NCBI GenBank assembly: GCA_020544305.1
Contig: CP058667.1
Coordinates: 1,922,001-1,986,000, forward strand
Origin: Staphylococcus taiwanensis
GTDB taxonomy: Bacteria; Bacillota; Bacilli; Staphylococcales; Staphylococcaceae
DNA: 64,000 nt
Reading direction: 5' to 3'
Of the stretch, positions 1-10,750 are shown piece after piece; position 1 is the stretch's first letter, and each line of letters begins with the position of its first letter. The position numbers and the translations under genes are program-made. Below the pieces are notes generated by a model that worked only from the letters and a program-made list of their open reading frames with translations, had not been told where the DNA came from and did not search any database.

Positions 1-307
1 CTTGTAAACGTTTTTCATCTAAGATAATAGGACGACGTAATAGTCCTGGATTGTCTTGGATAATTGCATAAAGATCTTGTAAAGGTAAAGAATCGATATC
101 TACGTTTAGTTTTTGATATGTTTTAGAACGAGTTGAAATAATTTCGTCAGTTCCGTCTTCAGTCATTTTTAAAATTTGTTTAATTTCATCAATTGTTAAA
201 TGTTCAGAAAAAATGTTACGCTCCGTATATGGAATGTCATGTTCTTGTAACCATGCTTTCGCTTTACGGCAAGATGTGCAACTTGGTGAAGTAAATAATG
301 TTACCAT
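1..307 (-). CDS. spx: Redox-sensing transcriptional regulator Spx, cut by the window edge
   Basis: The first ~102 residues of Spx, an ArsC-fold protein that binds the RNA polymerase alpha C-terminal domain and reprogrammes transcription under disulfide and cell-wall stress. The protein opens [17 protein letters not shown], with the CxxC redox switch at residues 10-13, and continues through the conserved region [18 protein letters not shown]. The reading frame runs off the left edge, so about 30 C-terminal residues are missing. The ATG (305-307) is preceded by an AGGAGAGTGAGAT ribosome-binding region. It is divergent from trpS, as in S. aureus. Family levels of Spx are controlled largely by ClpXP proteolysis; nothing here tests that. 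Confidence 0.97.
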   Translation of the reverse strand, partial: MVTLFTSPSCTSCRKAKAWLQEHDIPYTERNIFSEHLTIDEIKQILKMTEDGTDEIISTRSKTYQKLNVDIDSLPLQDLYAIIQDNPGLLRRPIILDEKRLQ

Positions 308-523
308 ACATCTCACTCTCCTATTGAATGAATATTGTTCATTATTTTTTAATTTATTGATTAAGAATCAAAATTCTTTAGTTCTCTTAATCTACAATAT
401 TATTATATCTTTCTAACATTAAAATTAAATGAGAAAATCCTAATTTTTCTGAGAAATCTCAAATTTTCTAAAATCACTATAAAAGCGACTTAGAATTTAA
501 CGTATACCTATATTTTAACATAA

Positions 524-552
524 CTTACATTTTAAAGAAATACTGTTATAAT
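524..552 (+). promoter_or_regulatory. Probable sigma-A promoter of trpS
   Basis: CTTACA (524-529), 17-bp spacer, TATAAT (547-552), ending 41 bp before the trpS ATG. I saw no T-box leader (no AGGGTGG-type box or long structured 5' region), so trpS does not look tRNA-regulated here. An upstream palindromic stretch at 443-457 (ATTTTTCTGAGAAAT) matches 12 of 15 positions of the CodY motif; too weak to call. Confidence 0.6.
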
Positions 553-584
553 TTAGTTAATATGAATTAAAATTAAGAAAGTAG

Positions 585-1583
<999 letters not shown>

Positions 1584-1603
1584 TCTTTTAAACTATAAAA
1601 CTT

Positions 1604-1637
1604 AAAAAGCCATGGACATTAATGTCCATGGCTTTTT
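1604..1637. terminator. Bidirectional intrinsic terminator between trpS and oppA
   Basis: A perfect 34-bp palindrome, AAAAAGCCATGGACATT and its exact complement, with A/T runs on both ends. It sits between the convergent trpS and oppA genes and can terminate both. Confidence 0.9.
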
Positions 1638-1643
1638 GACATG

Positions 1644-3302
1644 CTATTTATCTTTCTTTTTCTTACCAGTTTCTCTATCAATAGATTTATCAATATATAC
1701 GTGTTTTAGGGTCGTATCTGGTCCAACTTTATGATATTGAATTCCTTTGACTTGTGGATTTGTCAAATGTGCTTCCCCTTTTTGATAAACTGGTGCAACT
1801 GGAGCATCATGAAGTAAAATACTCTCTGCTTTTTGTAATGCTTCGTTTCTCTTTTCAGGTTCACGAAGTAATGAACCATTGGCCTCTTTTAATAGTTCAT
1901 TGTACTCTTTATTATCCCAATCTGTATTATTTTGAGCATTATCTTTAGTCATTGTTTCTAAAAATGCTGTAGGATCAGGATAATCTGGACTCCAACCTGA
2001 GTATGATGATTCATAATTGTTAGCTAATTCTAAAGTTGTTTTTTGCTTAAATGGCATTTGTTTAATTTTTAAAGTTACGCCAGGTAAGTTTGATTCAATT
2101 TGAGACTTAATATATTCTGCTGAAATTTTTGCTGAAGGTGTATCTTGAGTATTCATTGTGAACGTAAACTCTTTTTTACCTAATTCTTGTTGTGCTTTTT
2201 TCCAATTAGCTTTTGCATCTTTAGGATTATATTTTAATGGAGAAGATACAGTACTTGCAAAATCTTTACCGTCTGGTGTTTTAGCAGTACCAACTCCTGT
2301 GAAATTATTTGATGCTAATGAACCATCATTTAAAACTGATTTAACATATCCTTTTTTATTTATTGCTTGAGCTATTGCTAATCTTAAATGTTTATTTTTA
2401 AATTCTGGCACCGTTTTTTCATTCATTTTGATAAAGAAAGTTGCAGCTGTTAATCTGTAATTAAGTGCTTTACTTCCTTTATACTTATCAACTTGTTCAG
2501 AAGTTATTAATGTATCATCGACAGATCCAGTGTCATATAGAGATGCACCCGCTTGTTGATCTTTTAAAACTTTATAATTTACCTTGTCTAATTTCACATT
2601 CTTTTTATCCCAATATTTGTCATTTTTTTCTAATTGAATCTTATCTTCCACTTGCCAATTTGTCACTTTAAATGGGCCATTATATACTGCTCTGTCAGCA
2701 TTAGTCCCATATTTTTCTCCATATTTTTTAGCAATTTTTTCATCTTGTGGGTCAAATGTGTTCAATGCAAGTAATTCATTAATGTAAGGCACTGGTCTCT
2801 CTAATTCAATTTGTAATTTATACTTATTTAGAGCTTTTATTCCTAATTCATTAACTGGTTTTTTTCCTGAGTTTACTGCATCGGCATTTTTTATATCACT
2901 CATTATGTATGCAAATTCAGATGCTGTTTTAGGATTCACTACTTTTCTCCATGCATATACAAAATCATATGCCGTAACTGGATCACCATTAGACCACTTT
3001 GCATTTTTTCTTAAATCAATAGTTAATGTTTTACCTCCATTACTTTTCTTAGGCATATCTTTAGCAACACCTAATGTAACTTTATCACCTTTATCTATAG
3101 AATATAGACCTTCAAAAGATTGACCCACTATATCTCCAGAAACTGCATCTGTTATTAATGCTGTATCTAATGTTGTCATATCTTGTGGTATTACTTTTCT
3201 AAAAACTTGACCATCATCTGAGTACAAACTTTTTTTGCTACTACAAGCCGAAAGTATTAATATCACTGTTAACAATAATGACGTATATTTTATAAATTTC
3301 AT
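1644..3302 (-). CDS. oppA: Oligopeptide ABC transporter, substrate-binding lipoprotein (Opp3A type)
   Basis: Extracellular peptide-binding lipoprotein that delivers oligopeptides to the OppBCDF permease. 552 aa, SBP_bac_5 family. N-terminal lipoprotein signal MKFIKYTSLLLTVILILSAC, with lipobox LSAC and cysteine ~20 as the lipidation site, followed by a Ser/Lys-rich linker. The family signature region TLTIDLRKNAKWSNGDPVTAYDF is present across ~residues 92-114, and YSGWSPDYPDPTAFLETM further on. Last gene of the oppBCDFA operon, 24 bp after oppF, with a GGAAGGAGGAA ribosome-binding site. The C-terminus is very Lys-rich (GKKKKDK). Confidence 0.95.
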   Translation of the reverse strand: MKFIKYTSLLLTVILILSACSSKKSLYSDDGQVFRKVIPQDMTTLDTALITDAVSGDIVGQSFEGLYSIDKGDKVTLGVAKDMPKKSNGGKTLTIDLRKNAKWSNGDPVTAYDFVYAWRKVVNPKTASEFAYIMSDIKNADAVNSGKKPVNELGIKALNKYKLQIELERPVPYINELLALNTFDPQDEKIAKKYGEKYGTNADRAVYNGPFKVTNWQVEDKIQLEKNDKYWDKKNVKLDKVNYKVLKDQQAGASLYDTGSVDDTLITSEQVDKYKGSKALNYRLTAATFFIKMNEKTVPEFKNKHLRLAIAQAINKKGYVKSVLNDGSLASNNFTGVGTAKTPDGKDFASTVSSPLKYNPKDAKANWKKAQQELGKKEFTFTMNTQDTPSAKISAEYIKSQIESNLPGVTLKIKQMPFKQKTTLELANNYESSYSGWSPDYPDPTAFLETMTKDNAQNNTDWDNKEYNELLKEANGSLLREPEKRNEALQKAESILLHDAPVAPVYQKGEAHLTNPQVKGIQYHKVGPDTTLKHVYIDKSIDRETGKKKKDK

Positions 3303-3326
3303 ATAAAATTCCTCCTTCCCCAGTTA

Positions 3327-4271
3327 TTAAACGCTTTGCGCTTGATGTTGTTCTTTTAATTGAGTCGCTTCTTCATCTGTTACAAACACGAAATGGTCTG
3401 GTCTTATTTCTTGAAGTCTTCGCTCAGAATTTTTAGATTCATCTTCTTTGTAAGCTACACGTTTTCGCGTTCTTTCACTGTCTGGGTCAGGTTGTGGAAT
3501 GGCTGATAAAAGTGATTTCGTATAATCATGTAATGGATGATAATAAATTTCATCTGCTGATCCTAATTCTACAATCTTGCCAAAATGCATCACTGCAATG
3601 CGATCAGAAATATATTTTACCATTGATAAATCATGAGCTATAAATAAAAAAGTAATGCCTCGTTCCCGTTGTAGTTTCAACATTAAATTGACTACCTGTG
3701 CTTGGATTGATACGTCTAAAGCAGAAATAGGTTCATCTGCAATAATAAATTCAGGTTCTACTGCTAATGCACGAGCAATCCCAATACGTTGTCTTTGACC
3801 TCCTGAGAATTCATGGGGATAACGATTGGCGTGTTCTTTACTTAGTCCAACGGTTTCAAGTAAGTCATAAACGCGACGTTTACGATCTCTTTTATCACTT
3901 GCTAATTTATGGATATCAATGCCTTCTGCAACAATGTCCATTACCTTTAATCTAGGGTTTAGAGATGCATATGGATCCTGGAAAATCATTTGAATTTTCT
4001 TATTAAATTTTAATAATTCTTTGCGTTTAGAAATTTTTTGAATATCTTGGCCTTCATATAATATTTCTCCACTAGTAATATCATTTAATTTGATAATCGC
4101 TTTTCCGGTAGTTGATTTACCGCAACCAGATTCTCCAACTAATCCCAATGTTTCCCCTTTATAAATATCAAAAGAGATGTCTTCTATCGCTCTTACTTCA
4201 TTACGTTTGCCTTCATTAAAATATTGTTTTAAATTTTTAATTTCTAATAATATTTCGTTACTCTTCTCCAT
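3327..4271 (-). CDS. oppF: Oligopeptide ABC transporter ATP-binding protein OppF
   Basis: One of two cytoplasmic ATPases that power Opp peptide uptake, pairing with OppD. 314 aa. Walker [13 protein letters not shown] (~51-62), Q-loop [15 protein letters not shown] signature [14 protein letters not shown], Walker [13 protein letters not shown] and H-loop [11 protein letters not shown] are all intact. The C-terminal oligopeptide-transporter extension ([14 protein letters not shown]) distinguishes it from general importers. Its start overlaps the oppD 3' end by 14 bp, indicating translational coupling. Confidence 0.96.
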   Translation of the reverse strand: MEKSNEILLEIKNLKQYFNEGKRNEVRAIEDISFDIYKGETLGLVGESGCGKSTTGKAIIKLNDITSGEILYEGQDIQKISKRKELLKFNKKIQMIFQDPYASLNPRLKVMDIVAEGIDIHKLASDKRDRKRRVYDLLETVGLSKEHANRYPHEFSGGQRQRIGIARALAVEPEFIIADEPISALDVSIQAQVVNLMLKLQRERGITFLFIAHDLSMVKYISDRIAVMHFGKIVELGSADEIYYHPLHDYTKSLLSAIPQPDPDSERTRKRVAYKEDESKNSERRLQEIRPDHFVFVTDEEATQLKEQHQAQSV

Positions 4272-5343
4272 CGAACGACACCCTTTCTACTTGACATGGT
4301 TTGTCGTAATTATTAGGCATTTGACGTTGTCTCTTTTTAACCATTTCTGGTGGTTCTACTTTAGGAGCACGTTCGTCTAATAACCAAGATTTTACGAAAT
4401 GTGTGGGTGAAACCTTGAACCATGGTGGCTCTTGTTTAAAATCAATATCCAATGCATACTGACTTCGACGTGCAAATGCATCACCAATCGGTGGATGTAA
4501 TAAATCTGGTGGTGTACCTGGAATTGCAATCAATTCCGTATCGTTACTAGTAGTTAAATCTGGCATAGATGATAATAGTCCCCATGTATATGGATGTTTA
4601 GGGTCGTAAAATATTTCATCCACATGCCCTGTTTCTATCATCTGTCCTCCATACATTACTGCCACTCTATCTGCAATATTCGCAACAACTCCTAAATCAT
4701 GCGTTATAAAAATAATTGATGTATCAATTTTTTGCTGTAATTCTTTCATTAAATCTAAAATTTGAGCTTGCATTGTTACATCTAATGCCGTTGTCGGTTC
4801 ATCCGCGATTAATACTTTTGGTTCACATGCTAAAGCAGTAGCAATTACGATTCTTTGTCTTTGTCCACCAGAAAACTGATGTGGATATGCTTTAAATCGT
4901 TTTTCCGCATTTGGTAACCCCACTAAATTCAATATTTCCAAAGCACGTTTTTTCGCTTCTGATTTACTATAATTACGGTGTTTTATAAGTGGTTCCATAA
5001 CTTGCTTCCCAATTTGCATTGTTGGATTAAGTGATGTCATTGGGTCTTGGAATATCATTGAAATATCTTTCCCACGTAGTTTAATTAACTCATTTTCAGA
5101 TTTAATAGATAAATCTTCACCTAAAAAGTCAATCTTACCTTTTTTTATTCTTCCAGCATCCCCCTGGAATAATTTAGTAATTGCTTTAGTTGTTACTGAT
5201 TTCCCAGAACCAGACTCTCCTACAATTGCCAAAGTTTCGCCCTTATTCAAATAAAAATCTACGCCTCTAACTGCTTGCACTTCCCCTGCAGTAATGTCAA
5301 AGGAAACATGCAAGTCGTTTACTTCTAAAACTCTTTCTGACAT
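4258..5343 (-). CDS. oppD: Oligopeptide ABC transporter ATP-binding protein OppD
   Basis: ATPase partner of OppF. 361 aa. Walker A GESGSGKSVTTK, ABC signature [14 protein letters not shown], Walker B VLIADEPTTALD and switch histidine FITHDLGVV are intact. The C-terminal domain contains the oligopeptide_HPY-type extension, but only one of the cysteines typical of an iron-sulfur motif is seen (NYDKPCQVE). It lies 17 bp after oppC with ribosome-binding site AAAGGAGGC, and overlaps oppF. Confidence 0.96.
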   Translation of the reverse strand: MSERVLEVNDLHVSFDITAGEVQAVRGVDFYLNKGETLAIVGESGSGKSVTTKAITKLFQGDAGRIKKGKIDFLGEDLSIKSENELIKLRGKDISMIFQDPMTSLNPTMQIGKQVMEPLIKHRNYSKSEAKKRALEILNLVGLPNAEKRFKAYPHQFSGGQRQRIVIATALACEPKVLIADEPTTALDVTMQAQILDLMKELQQKIDTSIIFITHDLGVVANIADRVAVMYGGQMIETGHVDEIFYDPKHPYTWGLLSSMPDLTTSNDTELIAIPGTPPDLLHPPIGDAFARRSQYALDIDFKQEPPWFKVSPTHFVKSWLLDERAPKVEPPEMVKKRQRQMPNNYDKPCQVERVSFDGEE

Positions 5344-5360
5344 AACTTTTGCCTCCTTTT

Positions 5361-6428
5361 TTATTTACGCATTTTAGGGTCGAATGCATCGCGTAAACCA
5401 TCACTAAATAAGTAAAAGAATAAAATTAATAAACTTAATATTGTCGCTGGTATGAATAATTCATGTGGATGAATCAATAGCATAGCTCGACCATCATTAA
5501 CCAATGAACCAAGAGACGTTTGAGGTGCTGGCACACCAATACCAATGAAACTTAAGAACGCTTCGAAGAAAATTGCACTTGGTACTGTAAACATTGAAGT
5601 TACGACAATTGCTCCCAATGTATTCGGTAAAATATGTTTGAAAATCAAGTTGAATTTAGATGCACCTAATGTTCTTGATGCCATAACAAATTCTTGGTTT
5701 TTTAATTTTAAAAATTCACCTCTAACTACCCTACTCATACCTAACCAACCTGTAATAGACATTGCTAAAATGATTGTCCAAATAGATGGCTCAAAGATAA
5801 GAACGAATAAAATAACCACAATAAGGTTCGGTATTGACGCAATGATTTCTAAAATTCGTTGCATCACATCATCTACGCGACCACCAAAGAAACCAGATAT
5901 CGCACCATACACTACACCAATAAAGATATCTAATAACGCTGCAACCACACCAATGATTAATGATATTTGTGCACCTTTCCATGTTCTTGACCACAAATCA
6001 CGACCTAATTGGTCTGTACCAAACCAATAATTTTCTTTAGCTCCAACTTTGGCATAAGCATCTTTCCCATCAGATCCTGTACCATCAAAAGGTAAGAAGT
6101 GAACTTTATCCAATACCGGTATTTTAGCTGGCAAGTTACGATATTGAACATTTTGTGATGCATAATCGTGTTTTGTCATTAATGGGCCTATAATAGCCAT
6201 TAAAATTATTAAAATTAAACCAATCATTCCTAATATAGCTAATTTATTTCTACTAAGTTGGGCCCATGCGTCTTGCCAAAAGTTTTTACTTTCTCTTTGC
6301 ATTTCTGGTTCTTTATTTAAATCAAGTTCTCTCATTACGAAATCTGATGAAGCAATGCCTTCAGAGGTATGTGTCATAGCCGCATTTGAATGGTCATCGA
6401 ACGGCTTTTCAAATTTATCATTTGTCAT
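5361..6428 (-). CDS. oppC: Oligopeptide ABC transporter permease OppC
   Basis: Inner permease subunit of the Opp peptide importer. 355 aa, BPD_transp_1 fold. A hydrophilic N-terminal cytoplasmic stretch of ~65 residues is followed by a first membrane segment (LAILGMIGLILIILMAIIGP), an extracytoplasmic loop with GTDQLGRDLWSR, and the permease core. The EAA-type coupling loop is GASKFNLIFKHILPN. The A of its ATG is the last base of the oppB stop codon (TAATG), so the two are translationally coupled. Confidence 0.95.
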   Translation of the reverse strand: MTNDKFEKPFDDHSNAAMTHTSEGIASSDFVMRELDLNKEPEMQRESKNFWQDAWAQLSRNKLAILGMIGLILIILMAIIGPLMTKHDYASQNVQYRNLPAKIPVLDKVHFLPFDGTGSDGKDAYAKVGAKENYWFGTDQLGRDLWSRTWKGAQISLIIGVVAALLDIFIGVVYGAISGFFGGRVDDVMQRILEIIASIPNLIVVILFVLIFEPSIWTIILAMSITGWLGMSRVVRGEFLKLKNQEFVMASRTLGASKFNLIFKHILPNTLGAIVVTSMFTVPSAIFFEAFLSFIGIGVPAPQTSLGSLVNDGRAMLLIHPHELFIPATILSLLILFFYLFSDGLRDAFDPKMRK

Positions 6429-7354
6429 TATTTTTTACCTCCTTGCACACGAATTCGTGGATCGATAATTCCGTAAAGAATATCTACAATAAAGATTGAA
6501 ACAATAAATAATGTACTAAATAAAATGGTTGTCGACATAATAACTGAGAAATCATTAGTCGTAATTGATCTAACGAATTGATCCCCTAAACCTGGAACTC
6601 CAAATATGTTCTCAATTGTCAATGTACCTGTTAAGATTCCAGCTAACATTGGCACTAATATAGTAATAATTGGTATTAAAGCGTTTCTTAACGCATGTCC
6701 ATAAAGTACTCTAAGCGAAGAGTTCCCTTTCGCTCTCGCCAGTAATATGTAATCTGAACTTAAAACTTCAATCATTTCAGCTCTAATATATCTTGCTACC
6801 GTAGCCATAACTCCTGCTGATAATGCTAATGAAGGTAACACCGCTGTTGAAAATCCTTCCCACCCTGCTACTGGGAACCATCTTAAGCGTACTGCAAACA
6901 CATATTGTAAAAGTACCGCTAATACAAATGAAGGAACTGATACAGCAATTACTGAAATTACAGTAGTTGTATAGTCAACCCATGTATTTTGCTTTGTTGC
7001 AGCAGCAACCCCAAGAATTAATCCTAAAATCACACCTATAATCATGGCAATTATCCCCATTTCCATTGAAGGTATTAATCTAGGTCTTATTAACTCCCAA
7101 ACAGGCAAATTATGATATTGGAATGAATTTCCAAAGTCACCTGTAACTACATTTTTTAAATAATGTAGATATTGAATCGCTACCGGATCATTCAATCCAT
7201 ACTTTTCATTGAGAATTGCTTTTTGTTCAGCACTTAATTTAGCATCATTAAATGGTGAACCCGGCATCATCTTCATTAAGAAAAATGTAATTGTGATAAT
7301 AATAAATAGCGACAGAAACATGTATCCCAAACGTTTTAAAACATATCGCGTCAT
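6428..7354 (-). CDS. oppB: Oligopeptide ABC transporter permease OppB
   Basis: First gene of the oppBCDFA operon; the second membrane permease subunit. 308 aa. The N-terminal signature MTRYVLKRLGYMFLSLFIIITITFF is typical of DppB/OppB permeases, and the coupling loop is NSSLRVLYGHALRNALIPI. Staphylococci carry several Opp systems; gene order BCDFA next to trpS and fabF marks this as the Opp3-type system, which in S. aureus is the main nutritional peptide transporter (family knowledge). A CodY-like box lies upstream. Confidence 0.95.
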   Translation of the reverse strand: MTRYVLKRLGYMFLSLFIIITITFFLMKMMPGSPFNDAKLSAEQKAILNEKYGLNDPVAIQYLHYLKNVVTGDFGNSFQYHNLPVWELIRPRLIPSMEMGIIAMIIGVILGLILGVAAATKQNTWVDYTTTVISVIAVSVPSFVLAVLLQYVFAVRLRWFPVAGWEGFSTAVLPSLALSAGVMATVARYIRAEMIEVLSSDYILLARAKGNSSLRVLYGHALRNALIPIITILVPMLAGILTGTLTIENIFGVPGLGDQFVRSITTNDFSVIMSTTILFSTLFIVSIFIVDILYGIIDPRIRVQGGKK

Positions 7355-7397
7355 TGCTTTGCCCCCTTTAAATTTTCAAAATTAACATTCCCTTCAA

Positions 7398-7413
7398 AAT
7401 ATTCAGAAATATT
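7398..7413. promoter_or_regulatory. Candidate CodY-binding site upstream of oppB
   Basis: Near-palindrome AATATTCAGAAATATT, matching 12 of 15 positions of the CodY consensus AATTTTCWGAAAATT. It lies 44 bp upstream of the oppB start in the oppB/DUF3899 divergent interval. CodY repression of peptide transporters is established in low-GC Gram-positives, which makes the match plausible, but AT-rich DNA produces such matches by chance. Confidence 0.35.
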
Positions 7414-7600
7414 TAGTAATATTATATATATAATTTTCATATAATTGCAATATAATTTACAAAAAATAAAAATCTACTCTTTTTAAATAAATGAAATAGG
7501 AGGTATTATTATCATTAAAAAATTGTATTATTAAATTTAGGATATATATTTTCGAAATTTTAAGTTAAAATAAGTTTAATCTTCTATCGGAGGTTTCTTT

Positions 7601-7978
7601 ATGAGGACTAAAAATGCTTGGGTTTTTTGGCTATTATTAACGCCAATATTATCAATAATCATTTGGATATTATTTAGTAATCACACACTTATTACATATA
7701 TCAATACCTTATTTTATCTATCACTTATTATTTTTATACTCATTTTTATTATTTTATTAGTACAAGAAGGTATTTTTGATGCGACGAGTTATGGATTTAG
7801 AAGAATACGTTACCAACTATCATCTCGTTCAAAAAAGAAAACAATGGAAGATGATGAATTTTTAAATCCTCAACATGTTAAAAAGGAACACTACTTTATC
7901 TCGACATGGATTGCACCTGCATTGATATGTAATATTGCATTTTTTATTTTGACAATTATCATTTCATTTCTACTCTAA
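7601..7978 (+). CDS. DUF3899-like membrane protein
   Basis: A 125-aa protein with three predicted membrane segments: ~8-27, ~31-55 and ~102-124. The cytoplasmic loop between the second and third is charged (SSRSKKKTMEDDEF). The motif EGIFDATSYGFRR after the second segment resembles DUF3899 proteins, which have no known function. The start has a good ribosome-binding site (CGGAGG, 8-bp spacing). It is divergent from oppB and convergent with fabF, so probably monocistronic. The family assignment is from memory of the motif, not a search. Confidence 0.85.
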   Translation: MRTKNAWVFWLLLTPILSIIIWILFSNHTLITYINTLFYLSLIIFILIFIILLVQEGIFDATSYGFRRIRYQLSSRSKKKTMEDDEFLNPQHVKKEHYFISTWIAPALICNIAFFILTIIISFLL

Positions 7979-7996
7979 AATAAATCTACATACTAA

Positions 7997-8037
7997 AATA
8001 GACCAAGGACACTATCAACTAATGTCCTTGGTCTATT
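7997..8037. terminator. Bidirectional intrinsic terminator between the DUF3899 gene and fabF
   Basis: 15-bp stems AATAGACCAAGGACA / TGTCCTTGGTCTATT around an 11-base loop, with AT-rich flanks on both sides. It serves two convergent genes. Confidence 0.85.
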
Positions 8038-8051
8038 ATCATTTTCAAAAA

Positions 8052-9296
8052 TTAAGCTTCAAACTTCTTGAATACTAAAACTGCATTATGTCCACCGAAA
8101 CCAAGACTATTACTCATGGCATACGTAATTTCTAAATCTTGGGCTTCATTAGGAATAATATCTAAGTCACATTCTGGATCAGGTGTATTAGCATGAATAG
8201 TAGGAGCAACTTTAGAGTCACGGATTGATAACGCTGAGAAGATAGCTTCAAGACCACCTGTAGCACCTAATAGATGTCCTGTCATAGATTTAGTAGAACT
8301 AATCTTCAAGTCTTTAGCTGCATCACCGAATGTGTTCTTAATTGCTCTGATTTCATACATGTCACCTACTGGTGTACTAGTACCATGTGCATTTAAGTAT
8401 TGGATATCTTTCGCTTCAATACCTGCATCATCTAACGCAGCTTGCATAGCACGAGAGCCACCTTCACCTTCTGGAGCTGGTGCAGTAATATGATATGCAT
8501 CACCAGTTGTACCATAGCCTACGATTTCAGCATAAATGTTAGCACCACGTGCTTGAGCAGATTCAAGTGATTCTATGACTAGAATACCTGCACCCTCACC
8601 CATGATAAATCCGTCACGTCCTTCTTGGAAAGGACGGCATGCAGTTTCTTTATCATCATTTGTAGATAATGCACGACTTGCACTAAATCCAGCTAACGCC
8701 ATATGTGTGATAGGTGCCTCTGTACCACCTGTAATCATTGCATCTGCATCGCCACGTTGAATAATTTTGAACGCTTCACCGATTGAATTTGTACCAGTCG
8801 CACACGCAGTTACAGTAGAACCGTTTGGACCTTTTGCACCTAAATCAATAGATACTTGTCCAGTTGCCATATCTGGAATTAACATTGGTACGAAGAAAGG
8901 ACTTACTCTTCTTGGTCCTTTCGTTTGTAAAGTAGTATGTGCAGTTTCAAATGTTTCCATACCACCTATACCAGAGCCAATCCACACACCAATACGTGTA
9001 GCAGTTTCATCATTGATATCTAATTTAGCATCTTCCACGGCTTGACGTGCCGCTACAACCGCATATTGAGTAAAACGATCCATGCGACGCGCTTCTTTTT
9101 TCTCCATATGATCTTCAATATTAAAATCTTTTAATTCACCTGCTAGGTGTACATTATAGTCAGTTGTATCAACTCGTGTAATCGTATCAATGCCATTAAC
9201 ACCTTTTAGGGCATTCTCCCAACTTGTCTTGGCATCATTACCAATTGGTGATAACGCACCCATACCTGTAATTACAACTCTTTTATTCTCAGTCAT
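8052..9296 (-). CDS. fabF: 3-oxoacyl-ACP synthase II
   Basis: Condensing enzyme of the type II fatty acid cycle: malonyl-ACP plus acyl-ACP gives 3-oxoacyl-ACP. 414 aa. The Cys-His-His triad is intact: Cys165 (TACATGTNS), His304 ([11 protein letters not shown]) and His341 ([10 protein letters not shown]). Second gene of the fabHF operon, 13 bp after fabH, with ribosome-binding site AGGAGG. Regulation is via the FapR operator ahead of fabH. Confidence 0.98.
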   Translation of the reverse strand: MTENKRVVITGMGALSPIGNDAKTSWENALKGVNGIDTITRVDTTDYNVHLAGELKDFNIEDHMEKKEARRMDRFTQYAVVAARQAVEDAKLDINDETATRIGVWIGSGIGGMETFETAHTTLQTKGPRRVSPFFVPMLIPDMATGQVSIDLGAKGPNGSTVTACATGTNSIGEAFKIIQRGDADAMITGGTEAPITHMALAGFSASRALSTNDDKETACRPFQEGRDGFIMGEGAGILVIESLESAQARGANIYAEIVGYGTTGDAYHITAPAPEGEGGSRAMQAALDDAGIEAKDIQYLNAHGTSTPVGDMYEIRAIKNTFGDAAKDLKISSTKSMTGHLLGATGGLEAIFSALSIRDSKVAPTIHANTPDPECDLDIIPNEAQDLEITYAMSNSLGFGGHNAVLVFKKFEA

Positions 9297-9309
9297 AAAT
9301 TATATCCTC

Positions 9310-10251
9310 CTATTTACCCCATTTGATAACCATAGCGCCCCAAGTTAGGCCACCACCGAATCCTACTAATACTAGAGTATCGTCATCTTTAATTCTTCCA
9401 TTTTCTAATTCTTGTGAAATACTTAAAGGTATTGAAGCAGCAGATGTATTACCAAAGCGGTTTACAGATACACTCATCTTTTCTCTCTCGATACCTAATC
9501 TTTCACGTGCTGATTCCATAATTCTAATGTTTGCTTGATGAGGAATAAACATATCAATGTCATCTGATTGTAGACCAGCTTTATCAACCACTCGTGTTGA
9601 TGCTTCACCCATAATTCTCACTGCAAACTTGAAGACTTCTCGTCCATTCATAACTAGTTTACCAGTATCTTTATTTAAGTATAAGTATTTTCCACCTGCA
9701 CCATCAGAACCCATTTCATAACTGATAATACCTCGTCCTTCAGATACTTCGCCTATCACTACAGCACCGGCACCATCACCGAATAATACTGCTGTTGAGC
9801 GATCTGTTAAATCAGTAATTTTAGATAATTTATCTGCACCAACAACTAGAATATTTTTATAATCACCTGATTGAATATATTGTTTAGCAGTAATCATAGA
9901 ATACATAAATCCAGAACATGCTGCGAGTTGGTCCATAGTTGGAACTTTACCAGTACCTAATTTCTCTTGTAGCATATTCGCTACAGATGGGAATGGCATA
10001 TCTCCAGTTGCTGTAGCAACAATAATCATATCTATATCAGTTGGTGTGATACCAGCATCTGCAATTGCTTTTTTACTTGCTTCATAAGCTAAATCAGATG
10101 TATCTTGGTCTTCACTTGCCCAACGTCTTTCTTTAATTCCAGTCATTTTAGAAATCCATTCATCTGAAGTTTCTAAAAAACTTTCGAAATAAGCGTTATC
10201 AACGACTCTCTCTGGCGCATATGCACCAAATCCTTTTATACCTACGTTCAT
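9310..10251 (-). CDS. fabH: 3-oxoacyl-ACP synthase III
   Basis: Initiates fatty-acid synthesis by condensing an acyl-CoA primer (branched-chain primers in staphylococci) with malonyl-ACP. 313 aa. Catalytic triad visible: Cys112 (LAACSGF), the His in PHQANIR and the Asn in FGNTSAAS. First gene of the fabHF operon. An AGAAGGTG ribosome-binding site precedes the ATG, and a FapR operator lies in the promoter. Confidence 0.98.
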   Translation of the reverse strand: MNVGIKGFGAYAPERVVDNAYFESFLETSDEWISKMTGIKERRWASEDQDTSDLAYEASKKAIADAGITPTDIDMIIVATATGDMPFPSVANMLQEKLGTGKVPTMDQLAACSGFMYSMITAKQYIQSGDYKNILVVGADKLSKITDLTDRSTAVLFGDGAGAVVIGEVSEGRGIISYEMGSDGAGGKYLYLNKDTGKLVMNGREVFKFAVRIMGEASTRVVDKAGLQSDDIDMFIPHQANIRIMESARERLGIEREKMSVSVNRFGNTSAASIPLSISQELENGRIKDDDTLVLVGFGGGLTWGAMVIKWGK

Positions 10252-10277
10252 GAACGTACACCTTCTTACTTCATTTT

Positions 10278-10294
10278 TTAATACCAGGTATTAA
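10278..10294. promoter_or_regulatory. FapR operator of fabHF
   Basis: A 17-bp perfect inverted repeat, TTAATACCAGGTATTAA, closely matching the FapR box (TTAGTACC-N-GGTACTAA type). It sits 27 bp upstream of the fabH start and directly abuts the proposed -10 element, the usual position for FapR repression. FapR is the malonyl-CoA-responsive repressor of lipid synthesis, and fabHF is a known regulon member in Bacillus and S. aureus. Confidence 0.85.
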
Positions 10295-10322
10295 TTTAAC
10301 ACATTTTTTCTTATCAACTCAA
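10294..10322 (-). promoter_or_regulatory. Probable fabHF promoter
   Basis: Reading the minus strand: TTGAGT (10322-10317), 17-bp spacer, TTAAAT (10299-10294). The FapR palindrome abuts the -10 element on its downstream side. Confidence 0.6.
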
Positions 10323-10396
10323 GTACTTACCCTTTTTTGAAATTTATTTTTCAGGAAAATTAAGCTAAAAATCGTAACATAAAAATATAGACGATT

Positions 10397-10425
10397 TTGA
10401 AACACTTACTTTGTATCCCTATACA
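10397..10425 (+). promoter_or_regulatory. Probable promoter of the DUF2929 gene
   Basis: TTGAAA (10397-10402), 17-bp spacer, TATACA (10420-10425), about 55 bp before the start of the small membrane-protein gene. Confidence 0.55.
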
Positions 10426-10479
10426 AACAAGACACTTTACATTAAAATGAAACTATACAAACTATGGAGGCTATCGATT

Positions 10480-10680
10480 ATGAAATACCTCGTAACTTTT
10501 ATTTGGGCGGTCATTTTATTACAAATGGTTAACTTTGTACTAAATAGCTTAAACGGTGGTGGAACATTAAACTTCATCACACCAATTATTATTGCAGTTA
10601 TCTTTACTATTATTATTGCTATATTAGGTGCAATGATTAAACCAGATGACTTTACTCGCCAAGGTAACAGACATATTTAA
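10480..10680 (+). CDS. Small membrane protein, DUF2929 family (YjzD-like)
   Basis: A 66-aa protein with two predicted membrane segments (~3-22 and ~34-54) and a short basic C-terminus (KPDDFTRQGNRHI). I chose the ATG at 10480 because TGGAGG lies 9 bp upstream; an in-frame ATG at 10411 has no ribosome-binding site and would add an unlikely Lys/Tyr-rich extension. It is divergent from fabH, the same arrangement I recall in other staphylococci and bacilli. Function unknown. Confidence 0.88.
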   Translation: MKYLVTFIWAVILLQMVNFVLNSLNGGGTLNFITPIIIAVIFTIIIAILGAMIKPDDFTRQGNRHI

Positions 10681-10707
10681 TAACATCGAATGCTTATTAA
10701 AGACATA

Positions 10708-10750
10708 AATGCGATAAATGAAACGACGTCACTGTTTCATTTATCGCATT
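10708..10750 (+). terminator. Intrinsic terminator of the DUF2929 gene
   Basis: 17-bp perfect stems AATGCGATAAATGAAAC / GTTTCATTTATCGCATT around a 9-base loop, followed by TTATTTATTTT. Confidence 0.9.

Noticed and set aside
443..457. CodY box between spx and trpS
   Set aside because: 12 of 15 match in very AT-rich DNA, no supporting context for either gene.
5545..6030. 161-codon plus-strand frame
   Set aside because: Antisense shadow of oppC, with no start signal and a composition set by the opposite strand.
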